A DNA stretch of 64,000 bases from Primulina eburnea (GCF_022965805.1 NC_133105.1:26821208-26885207); one strand, 5' to 3'; numbered from the stretch's first letter, positions 47,245 to 58,762 are shown. Program-made: numbers and translations. Notes: generated from the sequence alone by a model not told the origin.

Positions 47245-48360
47245 TCAGCCTCCAAGCCGATGTAACCCTTGTGAGACATTCTGTGGTGAAATTTACAATG
47301 CATGGTCCGTTGTTTTTGTTTTTCATGAGTAACCTGTATCATTGTGTTGGCTCAGTTAAGTATTGAATTTAATAAATTCGTGAGGAAACATATCAATTAT
47401 TAAAGTACCTCCCATGATGGATCCAGTCTCGCATCCACAAATGCTTTCCAATCCGCTAGTGGGAGTTGATACTGACTTGGTGGAGAAATAAACTTTTCAG
47501 GACTATCTTTGTTCGGCCAAACAAATCTACTAGTCAATTTGTTTTTGAAATCTCGCCACTTCTGAGATGCTGAATTCATCACAACATACTAACTTTCTGG
47601 CGCTAGTTCAAAGACATTCTGCAACAAAAACAGATTATATAGGGGTGCAAGTATGATTGTAAATTCAAATTGAAGCTTGTACTTACCGAAATCTCTTCCC
47701 ACAGTTTTTGTTTTATGGTTTCTGGAACTTCAGGCCATGACTTTATACTGATTGGCACAATGGATCTAGCAATAGAACCAATGTATGATTGTAAAGCCCT
47801 TCCATTTGCATTGTATGTGTAACGACCCATTACAGGCCCAGTGGACCGCCCATACGGCCCACTGCCCCAATCGACCCAAGGCTATCCCGATCCTGGGGAG
47901 GCACAAACTTAAGTTCATGGGCTTAAGAGTTCTATGAGTAACCCATACGACGTCTATGGAAAGCCCGTGAGTGACACCACAGGGTGGGCAAGCCCACTGG
48001 GCCTACGGGCCAAGTCACAAGATCGGGATAGCCTTGGGTCGATTGGGGCAGTGGGCCGTATGGGCGGTCCACTGGGCCTGTAATGGGTCGTTACAGTATG
48101 TTGGCCGCCCCATGTCATCATAATCAATCTTTGCTTTTTTCCCCCATCTGGCAGTAGCAATTAATTTACCCATCAACGTAGGGCTTCGCTTGTTCCTCTA
48201 CACATCTACAGGATGTTCTTCTCCATCAGTAAGTATAGGGTGCTCTGCATTAGTAACTTTATTAAGCTTATCATCATGTACTCCTTGTATCATCTCAACT
48301 GTAGCATTTGTGTCCTTTTTTTTACGACCCATTGAGCCTTTTTCTACAAATTTACATGAA
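47245..48360 (-). pseudogene. CACTA-encoded protein, N-terminal part (plant En/Spm transposase family)
   Basis: The minus strand reads KGSMGRKKKDTNATVEMIQG (about 48345), RNKRSPTLMGKLI, IDYDDMGRPTY, NANGRALQSYIGSIAR, SWPEVPETIKQKLWEEI, then after an intron VMNSASQKWRDFKNKLTSRF, LADWKAFVDARLDPSWE and, further on, HHRMSHKGYIGLEAEL. These are ordered conserved blocks of the Ptta/En/Spm family (PF03004-like). A TAG at about 48203 interrupts DV-RNKRSP. Between PTY and NANGRAL the 278-bp MITE is inserted, and removing it with one GTATG copy restores the frame exactly. The Athila element follows after the end of this block. Confidence 0.75.
47818..48095. mobile_element. 278-bp MITE with 75-bp perfect terminal inverted repeats
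   Basis: 47818-47892 and 48021-48095 are perfect inverted copies, starting TGTAACGACCCATTACAGG and rich in GGCCCA/TGGGCC. They are flanked by 5-bp duplications GTATG (47813-47817 and 48096-48100). The insertion lies in an exon of the CACTA gene. The 5-bp duplication and TG...CA ends do not match the common MITE types of hAT, PIF or Tc1, so no superfamily is assigned. Confidence 0.9.
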
Positions 48361-48589
48361 CGAAACCAATGTCAAAACCTACACAATAACATTAACCATT
48401 AAAATAACGTAAATAATAATTCTAATAAGACATGTATAAACATGACATAAATAATAACAAAAACAATAATAACATAAATAATAAACATGACTTGTAGAAA
48501 CCTGACATAAATAATAAACATGATATAAATAATAGCAATGAGGTTATGTTTATATCATAACATAAAACATGACATAAAAGTGAAACACA

Positions 48590-49400
48590 TCATTTTTTCT
48601 TGTTCGTTTCCCAGCAACCCTCAGTTTCTGATCTAAAGTAACTTTCATGAGCCGGAATACAATGAGTATCAACATCATCAATTGGTCGAGAATCAAGAAT
48701 ACTAGTCCAACCATCATCATCTCCCTCGTAACATCGATTTGGCACAGGGAGTACAATTGACCACCCTTTTTGTAATGGGTCATCAATATAAAAGACTTGA
48801 TTGACTTGACTTGCAAGGACAAATGAGTCATTCTTGTGCCCTATTTTGTTCATATTGACCAAGGTGAATCCACATTCATCATTGTTGATTACTCCTTTGT
48901 CATTTGCAACCCACGCACACTTGAAAAGAGGAACTTGAAATTGATGATAGTCCAAATCCCATATTTCTTCAATCACTCCATAGAAAGTCACATCAGTCAT
49001 AAAGGGATTCTTATCTTTGGCACTACAGACAAGCATGGTGCTAGCAACTAGAGAAACCCCACTGTTTTGGCAAACTCTCTCATCATCCCGTGCCTTTGTT
49101 TGGTATAAATTGCCATTTATCACGTAATTACTATACTTAATGACTTGCCCACGTGGATCATGAGCCAGCCATGTCAATGTTGATGTCGTTCCACCATTGC
49201 AGCTATCTATTTCAGCATCCACCTGACATTTATACAATTAGAATAGGGTGATTAAAATACTAGCTCCAAACTGTTCACCGCAAAATGCATAAAGGAGATT
49301 TATCCACCTAACCTTTGCACGAAACCAGTCAATGAACTTCTTTTTGTGAGCATCTTGTATCCACCTTTCATCTTTCTCTTTTTTCTGAAACATTGACTTC
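48590..49400 (-). pseudogene. CACTA transposase C-terminal module (DUF4216)
   Basis: 49237-48590 is open for 215 codons and holds SNYVINGNLYQTKARDDERV, then VTFYGVIEEIWDLDY, VPLFKCAWV, CGFTLVNMNKIGHKNDSFVL and QVFYIDDP, the DUF4216 pattern of CACTA TNPD-type transposases. Upstream, about 49400-49310 reads WIQDAHKKKFIDWFRAKV, the linker usually before DUF4216, separated by an intron. The catalytic transposase part that should precede it is missing, so the element cannot move itself. The open frame is surprisingly intact. Confidence 0.82.
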
Positions 49401-50299
49401 AGGAAATATTTATGTTCACTGTGGAAATATTTATATAGCAATTTGTGTTGGATATTAAATATTGACAATCACATGGGTGCAGAATTATAGAATAATGCAA
49501 TACACTTACATAATGTAGGGAGATACTTCTTCTGTATTTTCCAGCACAGTCAAATGTGCTTGTTGAAGGTCAACTTGTGGCACTACAATTAGAAAATTTA
49601 TCTGGTGTCTAACTTCAAGGCTTTCCCTCTCCGTGGTCTTCTGTCCTAAATATGGTTTATTTATATTAGTTTCAGTTGATTCTCATTTTATATTCTTTAA
49701 TCACGGGCTATCCACGTTGTTAATGGTAGCACCACAAATAAAACACAGGACACCGGTAACAAACCGAAACAAAACCGAGGGAAAAAAACAAATGCGAACT
49801 AACTTAGGAAAATCTGCCGGAGCCCAAAAAGAGATAACACCGTGAGGCCAAAAGCGAATGACCTACAAGGTCACCGAAATCATTATGGTCATCCACATCC
49901 TTAGACCACGGGCAAACAAGTGTTAAAACCAGGTGTCCTATGGTTAATCGAGAACAACAAACGAGCCATTCCAAAAAAAAAAATCAAACATAAAGTTTAA
50001 TTGCACAGACGGGGTATGTCAGCAGAACACCAGATTCGAACAAATCCAAGGGAAACACGCACCTGGTTGATGCTTTTCGAAGATCGACCAACGCACGGAA
50101 CGGTGGAGAGAAAACGATGGTAGCAAGATGGAACCTCGAAGGAGACCGAACAACGTACAAAACAATTGAGAAAGAACGAATGGGAGAAAAGGAAAGCAAG
50201 CAGCTGGAATTGAAGGAGAACGAAGAGAAAGAACCGAATGCGCCTCCTTCTCTTGACAGCACAAACCCTTGATTTGTTGGAGAAAGGAATGCCGAATAA

Positions 50300-50548
50300 A
50301 CTTATCGGTTCATCTTATTACTTCAGTATCAACTTATTTTCCTTATTTTTTACTTCATCAACATTGATATGCTGAAGTAAAATATAATAAAAAAATATAG
50401 TGAAGCCCGTGTTTTTAAACATACGAAGTAAAATATATTATTTTACTTCGCTTGTGTTATTACTGAAGTTATTGATCATGTATTACTTCGTAATTTATTA
50501 TTGCCGAAGTAACCCCTGCCGAAGTAAAATCCGATTTTTCTACTAGTG
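50300..50548 (-). repeat. CACTA terminal inverted repeat and subterminal repeat array
   Basis: Variants of GCCGAAGTAAAAT and TTACTTCG occur at about 50368, 50420, 50440, 50461, 50483, 50501 and 50516. The terminus is CACTAGTAG (minus strand, complement of 50540-50548). Such arrays are the binding sites of the element's DNA-binding protein in known CACTA elements. Confidence 0.85.
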
Positions 50549-51146
50549 CACATGCACAATAGTGAGCTAAAACTGATCAGTCGACCAGAGGATAAAAGCT
50601 AGTCACTTTCAATGATCAAACTTCACCCAAAATGATAAATGATTGAAAGCTTTACGATTTGACGATTTATGATTTATTTATGCTTCCAATTTTATTTTAA
50701 ATAAAAATATGATTTTAATGCATGTGCTTGTATATGTATTATTTGCTACTCATGTTTAGAACGTGTTGAGACATTAGACTCACTAGGTTTGAATGCAGCA
50801 TGTGATGATGATATTGAGGTAAGCGCTGACGCTTGAGTGGATCGAGTCCGACAGTACACTCCCGATGGACTTTATTTTTCGCATTAGCTTGATAGTCAAA
50901 GTTTTAAAAGATTTTGTTAATGAGTTAATTAGAGATTTTTATACTTTATTTTGAAGTTAGCTTGATCATATTAAAGGTTGAAGTTGAATGTTGTTAATTG
51001 ACGATTTAGGGATTTTTATGCACTTGATATTTTAAATGTTAAATTACTTATATTATGAAAATATTAAGTTATTTTAAATGGTTAATTCGAAAGTATGTAT
51101 AAAAAAAATTAGTAGGATTTAAAGTTAAAAATTAGGAAACGTTTCA

Positions 51147-52440
51147 CTCTTTGTATCAATTTAAGTATCATATTTTAACTTCACAAATGACACATCAAAA
51201 GTCACTCAATGTTAATTACTTCAAACTATATTTTTTGATAACCCAAAATAATCAAAATTGAGTCTTAAAAGGATAAAATCAAGTATATGTGAGATCAAAT
51301 TAGGTATTATTTATACCAATTCAAATATCACATTTTTAATTCACAAATCTCCTCATCAAAGGTCATTCAATATTAACTTCAAACTATATATTTTGACATC
51401 TTCAAATAATCTAATTTGAGTATTTAAAGGGTAAATTCAAGTATTTTTGGACTCGAATTGTGTCTTATTTGTACTAATTTAGGTATCACATTTTTACTTC
51501 ACGAATATCATCACCAATGCCACTCAATATTAACTTCAAATTATATTTTGACATCCATAAATAATTGGATATGAGTATTTAGGGAGTAAAATCAAGTATT
51601 TATATACTCGGATTGGATACTCTTTGTACCAATTTATGCATTACATTTTCACTTCACAAATGACACCATCAAAAGTCACTTAATATTACTTGAAACTCAA
51701 GTATTTTATTATACATTTGGAGTATTCAAATAGCCAAATCAAATATCTGGAACCCCAAAATATATATTATCAGTCAAAATAAGTATATTTTTCTCATTCC
51801 ATGACGAGTGAGAAACTGTGTTTTTTCAAAAATTATATGACATGAATGAATAAGTAATTTTAATGCATTTTCAATGAAAAGACCAACAATGACTGAATTT
51901 ACAGGTGATCGCTCGAAGATCTAGTATTTTATTACACATTTGGAGTATTTAAATAGCCAAATAAAACATCTGGAACTTCAAAATAGATATTTTATAGGTC
52001 AAAATAAGTACGTAATCTTATTTAATGATTAGTGATGAACTATGTTTTTATAAAAATTAAATATAATGAATAAGTCATCATAATAGCATTTTTCATGAAA
52101 AGACCTACAATAACTGAATTTATGGTGATTGCTCGAATATATAGTATTTTTTTTACACATTCGGAGTATTCAAATAGCGAAATCAAGTATCTGAAACCCC
52201 ATAATAGGTATTAATTCGGCAAATGAAGAAGACACAATTATTTTTGTGGATAATATTATATATTTATTTAAATAATTAATGGGCAAAAATATAAGTTTAT
52301 CTTTGTAGGGAGTTAAAATTAAGTTCATAGTGTTGCCAAGTATTGATTTGTAAAAAACGTCACCTAGGTACTGAATCTTAAATAAAATATGTATATATGT
52401 ATTTTTTAAAATTTACCTAATATAGAAACCCTTCTAGAAA
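51147..52440 (-). mobile_element. Foldback/Mutator-like element: remainder of the right arm
   Basis: Inverse counterpart of the left arm. Going right to left it shows the end block (TTTAAGATTCAGTACCTAGG on the minus strand), two units of about 225 bp, then 155-bp units in the same three-type order. It continues on the far side of the insertion in 30445-30655. It is shorter than the left arm because it holds fewer units. Confidence 0.8.
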
Positions 52441-52449
52441 TTGGAATTA

Positions 52450-53509
52450 CGCTTGTGTAACATTATATAACAAATTCATGATTGATACAATTAACAAAAG
52501 TTTGATAGATTAGTGACAGATTTACCTTTTTAATTAAAGGTGGATTTAATATTTATGTGGTTAAATAGCAACAACATATTACCAGCTCCGGTTCATCGCC
52601 AAGAACACCACCATGTTCATTATGAAAGTGCAATACTACAATATATGGTTTTACATGTAAAAAATCTGAGTACACTGCACTTTGCTTAAATTCAACAGAC
52701 GAGTATAACTATAACCGAGGTTGTTTTCGAAAAAGTTCATGTCAATCCCAAGTCCAGCTTAACGAAAATGCGTAAGCTCACAACAAGTAACAATCCGTGC
52801 ATCATTCTTTTTTCTATTACAATCGGAGGAAGGAGGGTTTCGTTCTCATCGGGGTTCAAATCGTGACTTCTCCCACTATAGAGGAAGACGATTATGCCAC
52901 CACACCAATCCACAAGAGCGAACTTAGGTTGGTGTTTTCTCATCCTTCTGTTTTCGTTTAAAATTGACATTAGAAGAATGTAAGTGAGACCATGTGATTG
53001 CATGTATGTGTCAATCAATGGGGGTTGAATACTGATAATTTGTTGATCGAGGTGAAAAGAAAATAATGAACCCAAAATAACTAAATTGGTCGTCTGGCTG
53101 CACAATTTGTAATATCAGGTGTGTACTGTCTGCCATTTACACTAATTTACCCTCACAAAACACACACTAGAGTATGTGATCTCCAAAACGCACAAGTTAA
53201 CTTCAAAGTACAGATAAATTTAATTCACCATAGAAAATGATGGCAAGAAACGTTACAAATTCTCTTTTGGTGGGCACAATCATATTTTCACATATTGTCT
53301 GACAACAAACTCAGAACCCCCTTTGTTTGATAGCTCTAGTGTACTACTCTTCACAACTCACCTTATAATAATTAATCATTCAACGCAAGATTTGGAATTT
53401 ATGTACGAATCATATTTACATGTTTTATTGTATTGTTTGAGTCCAAGTTTGTATAATTTTGTGTATAGTGAGGCCATAATTTATTCATTTGATGTTAATT
53501 GTTACATAT
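52450..53509. other. AT-rich intergenic DNA
   Basis: No gene or repeat recognised. An open minus-strand stretch at 52737-53105 has no known domain. Confidence 0.45.
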
Positions 53510-54820
53510 GATCAGGCTCACCAAGTCTTGCGAATGTTCAAGAAATGGGTGAAAAAACGAAAATTTAGTTGAACATAAAGAAGCCGGACAGAAAACATTA
53601 CGCTAGGGTGGTAGTTCCCAACCGCCCCTTATTGGGATAGAGGACACCGCGTTGGAGCGGGATTTCTCGACTCCCGCAGCGCCAGAGGTTGAAGAGTTGA
53701 AAATCGAAATAGAACAACTCGCGCCACAGCACGCCTAAGGACCTGGCGCAGTGCAGAGACAAAACGACTCAAGTTAGGATGGGATTTCTCGACCGCCACA
53801 GCGTGAGTAAAGAAGAAAATTTTCCACACTCGAATTCTTTCCAATTTGTAAGTTTTTTTTTTTTGGGAAGTTTTTTAGGGTTAAATACCGGCCTAGTAGA
53901 CGAGAGAGAGATATCTCAGTTTTTATCAGCAGCCACCAAGCGGAAAGAGGGAAAAAAGAAGTTCCGGAGTCGAGGAGGCAAGTGAAAAACTTGAGATTTT
54001 CGCAGCCGTTTCTTTTTCTTCTCCGTTTCTTTTAGTATTTCTAGCTTAAAACGTGTGCTTAACTATTGTTTGAGATTTTATTATGCCGTTTTGGAGCTAA
54101 ACTCTATCTTTTGTTGGAATTTAAGGTTATCATACCCCAAACAATTGTTTGAATTAATTAAATCATCGAATTTTACTTTATTTTTATTATATTATTGTTT
54201 TTCTTTGGATTATTGAAGTCTAGCTAGCTTTGATAATATTTTATATTGCAAGTGAGTTCAAGAGAATAATTTGCGATATGAACAAGTAATATAATCCATT
54301 GATTTACAATTTGCATAGACATATGAAATTGAGTATATATTGATATTCATAATCTAATAAGTCAAAGCTAAGAGATTCTATAAATCATGCATTCAATTCT
54401 CCGTTGAAAAATGATTGAAGACATTTAATTATTTCATCGTGTCGAATTAGTTTGACATAACTTGAAAATGAATAATATTCGGGATTAATTATTGAAAATT
54501 GTGAGGGGTATGTGAACCGAGATTCTCAACAAATGAACTTCCCATTTGACTTTTAAATATTCAATTTACATTGCTTTAAATAACATTTGAGCCATTTATT
54601 TATTTAAATTATAGTAGTTAACAAATCATTTCAAATTATTTTTTGCTAAAGAATATATAAGTAAAAATAATATTCGTGTAATACAGTCTCGGTTGAACGA
54701 TATCCGTATTTTTTACACAATACTATAACTTGCATAGTGCACTTGCGATCACATTGAGATCGAAATTTTCAGTTATTTTTACTTGGGATTCTTAGTGCAA
54801 GAAAAGCTCGATCATTTTTT

Positions 54821-54834
54821 TGGCGCCGTTGTCG
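54821..54834 (+). promoter_or_regulatory. Athila-type primer-binding site
   Basis: TGGCGCCGTTGTCG, one base different from that at 37199, directly follows the T-rich LTR end. Confidence 0.8.
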
Positions 54835-54939
54835 GACACTGTTAATTCACGATTGTATTTTTATTTTTTTTCTTTAGTATTATTTCATTTTTTTCTTGAT
54901 CTGATACCTCTTTTTTATTCCAAATATTTTCTCTGGTGC

Positions 54940-56860
54940 ATGCCAAGATCACTTGACTTTGAACTTGAGCAGTTTCATCTTGAGATCGAAAGAACTTTTC
55001 ATAGAATAAGACAACAACAGTGAATCAAAGACATATTGGAAAGGAACTAGCGTGAGGAGGAGCGTCAAGAAGAGCGGGGAGTCGAGGAGCCAAGGAACAT
55101 ACCAATATTTGTGGAAATCTTATGAGAATGACTAATGAAGAGGGATACACGTTGTTGAAGGAAATGACTGCTAGCAGTTATCATCCTTAATCTGAGAGAA
55201 AAAATTAGAGGAGAAATGCAGGAGTACACCGGGTAACTGATTTTTCTGTTGTAACTGGACAACTAGAGGCTTTGAATAGAAAAATAGACAGTCTGAATGT
55301 GAGTGGCATGACAATGCGCCTTCAAGAGATATTATGTGACAAATGTGGAGGTAAGCATTTGCGAAGGATTTTCAAGATAGAAATCCTTTCTATGTGCAAG
55401 ATGAGGCACCCGCAAATCATGTAGGTACTCAAAACCGCCCTAGGAATGACCCATATTCGAACACATATAATTATGGATGGAGACAACATCATAATTTTTC
55501 ACGAGATGGTCAAAACAGTTAGAGTCGCCCACAAGGAGACCAACAATACGAAGAGCATAAAATGTATGTATCTGAGGCTCAAGAGGAGAAGTATAATTTG
55601 GAGCATATGATGTAAAAATTTATCTCATCGATTGAAACTAGGCTACAAAATCAGGATTCATCGATAAAGGGGCTGGAGAATCAAATAGAGCAGTTGGCCA
55701 AGACGATTGCGAGTAGAGATCTGGTCACTGACACAAATCCAAAAGAGAAAGTGAAGGCCATTGAATTAGGCAATGGAAAAGTGCTAGATCAAGAGGAGAG
55801 TGAAAAGAGAAAGAAAAAAGAGGAAGAAGCTTAAATGCAAAAAGTAAGCCTTCTAACTCTTCACATCCACCCACTGCATAGTCAAATTTTTTATTCCTCC
55901 ACCTTTTCTAGCAGCACTTAAAGAAAGCAAAGATTGATGTGTCAATAATTTTTTTGAAGTCTTTAAGAAATTGTATATTAAAATTCCTTTTGCTGATGCG
56001 TTGATTCAATTGTCTAGCTATATTAAATTTTTAAAGGACATCTTAGCAAACAAGAGGAAATTGGAGGATCATAGTACTGTGAGCTTAACTGAGAATTGCT
56101 CTGTATTGGTACAAAACAAGATCTCACCTAGGCTAAAAGATCCAGAAAGTTTTTTTTTTCTTTGCATGATTGGTGATGTTATGTTTCATAAAGCTCTATG
56201 TGACCTTGGTGCAAGTATTAATTTGATGCCCTTTTGTGTTTAGGAAACTTGGTCTGGGAGAGTCAAAACCTACGAGGATGCCATTGCAACTGACAGACAG
56301 ATCCGTTAAGTACCCACGTGGAGTGATCGAGGATGTCCTGACCAAAGTAGAGAAATTTATTTTCCCTGCAAACTTTGTGGTACCTGACATAGAAGGAGAC
56401 TTGGAGCTGACCCATATCTTAGGAAGGTTGTTTCTGGAAATGAGTAAGGCTCTCATTGACATTCAAGAAGGAAAGTTGATATTAAGAGTGAGAGAGGAGG
56501 AAATTATTTTTGATGTCTTTGATGCTTGCTGTAGAATTGGTGTTGTTGATTAACTTGTTTGCAACTTTGTACAGGACGCTGTGAATGATCCACTTGAGAG
56601 GCCACACTCACGAGTGAGTTGCATAGAAAGAGCTATACGAGGCACAATCTAAAATTGTGGTACACTTGAATGCAAACCCTCCATGGAAGAAGCAAAATAG
56701 AATGAGACTAGAAGATTTGGGAGATAAGAGATACTTGACTCCCCAGAAGTCAAGTATAGAGAAGCCACCAACCCTTGAGCTCAAATCTCTACATCCACAT
56801 CTGAAGTACGTATATTTAGATGAGAAAACATGTGTGTCGATATCAATCAGTTAACTAATG
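54940..56860 (+). pseudogene. Athila-type gag and protease, decayed
   Basis: Gag starts MPRSLDFELEQFHLEIERT at 54940 and is soon broken. The central Gag domain is deleted: at about 55130 the sequence jumps to EEGYTLLKEMTASSYHP. A CDKCGGKH zinc-finger remnant lies near 55340. The protease region 55971-56550 holds IPFADALIQLSSYIKFLKDI, CDLGASINLMP (56199-56231) and YPRGVIEDV, with a one-base shift near 56240. The tail near 56800 reads LHPHLKYVYLDEKT, the stretch that links to RT. Beyond it the element is interrupted. Confidence 0.82.
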
Positions 56861-57771
56861 ATTGTGCTGCGAAAATAAACTGAAAGATAGATTGAATAAG
56901 TTTGGATAAAGTATTGAAAACAAAACGAATAGAATGATGAACAAAAAGAATTTTATGGATGTTCAGAGTCTTCAACTGCTCCTACGTCACCCCTTTTATC
57001 TCAAGGATATGAATTCAGTAAAAGACTTTGATTGATTTCAAAGATTTGTAATAACCGGCAACTTCAGTTGGACATATACAATTCCAAACTAAAACTCTTA
57101 GCTTATATTCTTTTCTTATCAGTTTGATAACTGAATAACTCTAGTAAGTAGCATGAATGCTACGAATATAACAATGAAGTAAGAGCTAAAATATGTGATT
57201 TGCAAACTGAATCATCTTGAGAGTAAATCGCAAATAACTGATAGTTTCATTTTGTCTCGTAACCTTTCTTTAACTGAACTTATCAGCTATAAATAATATT
57301 TGATTCCAACGGTCACATTGAATGCATTTAATGGTTAATATCCGTTGAATCGTCTTCTAGTCCATATAGAGGACTTTATTTTGACAAAAGTACGATGTAT
57401 CAGACTCGTTTTGCTTTGGTAGCATTTCAAAATACAACTGATGATGTGGTCAACTGATCAGGAGTCAAACTGGTCGATTGATCAGTTTAGCTGGACTACA
57501 TCAGTTCTAACTGATGTCTTCTCATTTTGAGTATTTCAGTTGAGATAGGTCTTTCAGTTCAGTTTTGCGAAGTCTCCAAATCTGATATTTAATATGTTTA
57601 CTGAGCTTCAAGACTTATTTATTTTTACAAGAACTGAACTTTAGCCTATTAACTTCAGTTCTTAATCCATTTAAGTCCAGTAAGTCTCCTTTCAGTTACG
57701 ACAGTTCAATTTTGTTCTTCAGTTCTTTTAAGAATTTGTTTGTCAAACTCTGAAACTTATAAATTCCAACA
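56861..57771. mobile_element. LTR-like block related to the solo LTR at 31898-33089
   Basis: It separates two unrelated gypsy fragments. It shares GGATGTTC(A/G)GAG...CTCCTACGTCACCCC with 32153-32190 at a comparable depth and ends TTCCAACA as that one ends TTCAACA. It has no coding sequence. The left edge (perhaps TGTGCTGCG at about 56859) is uncertain and no target duplication is found. Confidence 0.5.
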
Positions 57772-58737
57772 GTTTCCACTTTTCGGTTTCTCGCCTCTGA
57801 TCTCTCCGACTTCTTGCGTCTTTCTCTTCCCAGCCTCCCGCTTTTGTTTCTACGCTTCTTCTATATTAACATATTTCCCTGCCCGGGACAACGAATCCTC
57901 AAAGTTTAGGGGTAATCTCTTCACTAATGACCTGAAAGAATCACCTTCCTGCAACCCCTGTGTGAAGGCAGTAGTTTTTGTCTCGGGAGCACAAGATGGT
58001 ACTTCCAGTGTCACCCTGTTAAATTTGCGGATGTAAGCCCATCATCTCGGCCTTGCTTGACTTCAAACAGGCTGAAAGCAGTCTTTTTGTACCTCTTACT
58101 GTTACTGAAATGATGCGGAAAGACCCTCTTGAAATCTTCAAAACTCCATATACTCCGGGGCCCCAATCTGTCGAACCATCGTTGGGCAGAATCTACCAAC
58201 GTGGTTAAAAAAGTCTTACACTTAATCTCATCGCCATAACAGTGTAGCATGATCATATTCTCGAACCAATTCAGATGTTCTTCTGGATCAGAACTGCCAT
58301 CATACTCCATGATGCTCGCCGACTTGAAATGGGCAGGCAAGGGCTCATTGATAATGTGGGCAGAGAAAGGCCATCCCCTAAGCTGGATCCGGGGAAGACA
58401 TGAAGATCCAGCTTGCTTTCCAACTTCTTCACCTTTTTCCTCAAGTCTTCTAGCTCTTCGACCATAGTAGGGCTCTGGAGCATTCTGGCGAGCTTTCTGC
58501 ATCTTCAGTTTTTCCTGGAGGGGGAGTCTTGTCTGCCCCCTCTTTCCGATGTGCCCGGTTGTCATCAGGGAGCAATTTTTCCGCTATAGCCTTCTGGACG
58601 GCTACTGCTATGATCTGGGTGAGTTGTTCTTGATTTATTATAAAGGTCGAAAAAGGCTGATCTTCATGAGGGACTTCCGAGTCAGAGGACTCCTTCTCGG
58701 TATTATCCATTCTCGTGGATTTTCTTGTGGAAACCAT
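57772..58737 (-). pseudogene. Ty3/gypsy gag fragment
   Basis: Starts MVSTRKSTRMDNTEKES at 58737. An acidic N-terminal part contains INQEQLTQIIAVAVQKAI. The frame changes near 58500, then the gag domain reads EPLPAHFKSASIMEYDGSSD, WFENMIMLHCYGDEIK, DSAQRWFDRLGPRSI and FEDFKRVFPHHF. After another change near 58020 the text continues with VTLEVPSCAPETKTTAFTQG to about 57850 (stop), and a basic tail is cut at 57772 by the LTR-like block. It is homologous to the fragment at 20257-20829, but in a longer and more shifted state. No pol. Confidence 0.85.
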
Positions 58738-58762
58738 GATCAACGTCTTAGATCGAGATTTC

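Larger units (their letters stand above)
34085..50548 (-). mobile_element. CACTA (En/Spm) transposon, one end lost, with nested insertions
   Basis: The minus-strand terminus at 50548 reads CACTAGTAGAAAAATCGG, a CACTA terminal inverted repeat. From 50300 to 50548 the motif CGAAGTAA / TTACTTCG and variants recur at least eight times in both directions, as in CACTA subterminal arrays. Downstream on the minus strand are CACTA-associated domains (DUF4216, plant En/Spm transposase family, Ulp1-like protease). The opposite end was not found: the gene stops within an intron near 34085. Without the Athila and MITE insertions the element is about 4.7 kb. The main transposase domain is not seen. Confidence 0.8.
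30656..51146 (+). mobile_element. Probable solo LTR of a gypsy-type element, split by nested insertions
   Basis: This insert interrupts the right foldback arm: the array text stops at ...GATACTATT and resumes as CTCTTTGTATCAATTTA at 51147. The flanking CTATT / CTCTT agree at 4 of 5 bases. Three separated pieces (30656-31897, 33095 to about 34085, 50549-51146) contain no coding sequence and together make about 2.8 kb of G-rich then AT-rich text like long plant gypsy LTRs (repeated GAGGGAG / CCCTAGAGG motifs at about 34010-34055). No PBS or gag is seen. The identity as one solo LTR is inference from the nesting. Confidence 0.5.
53510..56860 (+). mobile_element. 5' part of a second Athila-type gypsy element
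   Basis: Left to right: LTR-like sequence (about 53510-54815) with a CGCCACAGCG-rich portion at 53640-53810, then the PBS TGGCGCCGTTGTCG at 54821, gag and protease relics. It is cut near 56860 by an LTR-like block. No RT, integrase or 3' LTR is seen. The protease resembles that of the 35773-47239 element but many residues differ, so it is another family member. The left LTR edge is an estimate. Confidence 0.7.

Noticed and set aside
49984..50264. Two overlapping Ser/Phe-rich minus-strand frames near the CACTA end
   Set aside because: Could be the leader of the CACTA transcript, but no domain or conserved start supports a protein.
28516..52440. A single giant 24-kb transposon with 1.9-kb terminal inverted repeats
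   Set aside because: Part of the right arm (30445-30655) lies next to the left arm, and the array text continues from there to 51147, so the 20 kb between is a later insertion.
52737..53105. Open frame of 122 codons, minus strand
   Set aside because: No recognisable motif, and composition like the surrounding AT-rich DNA.
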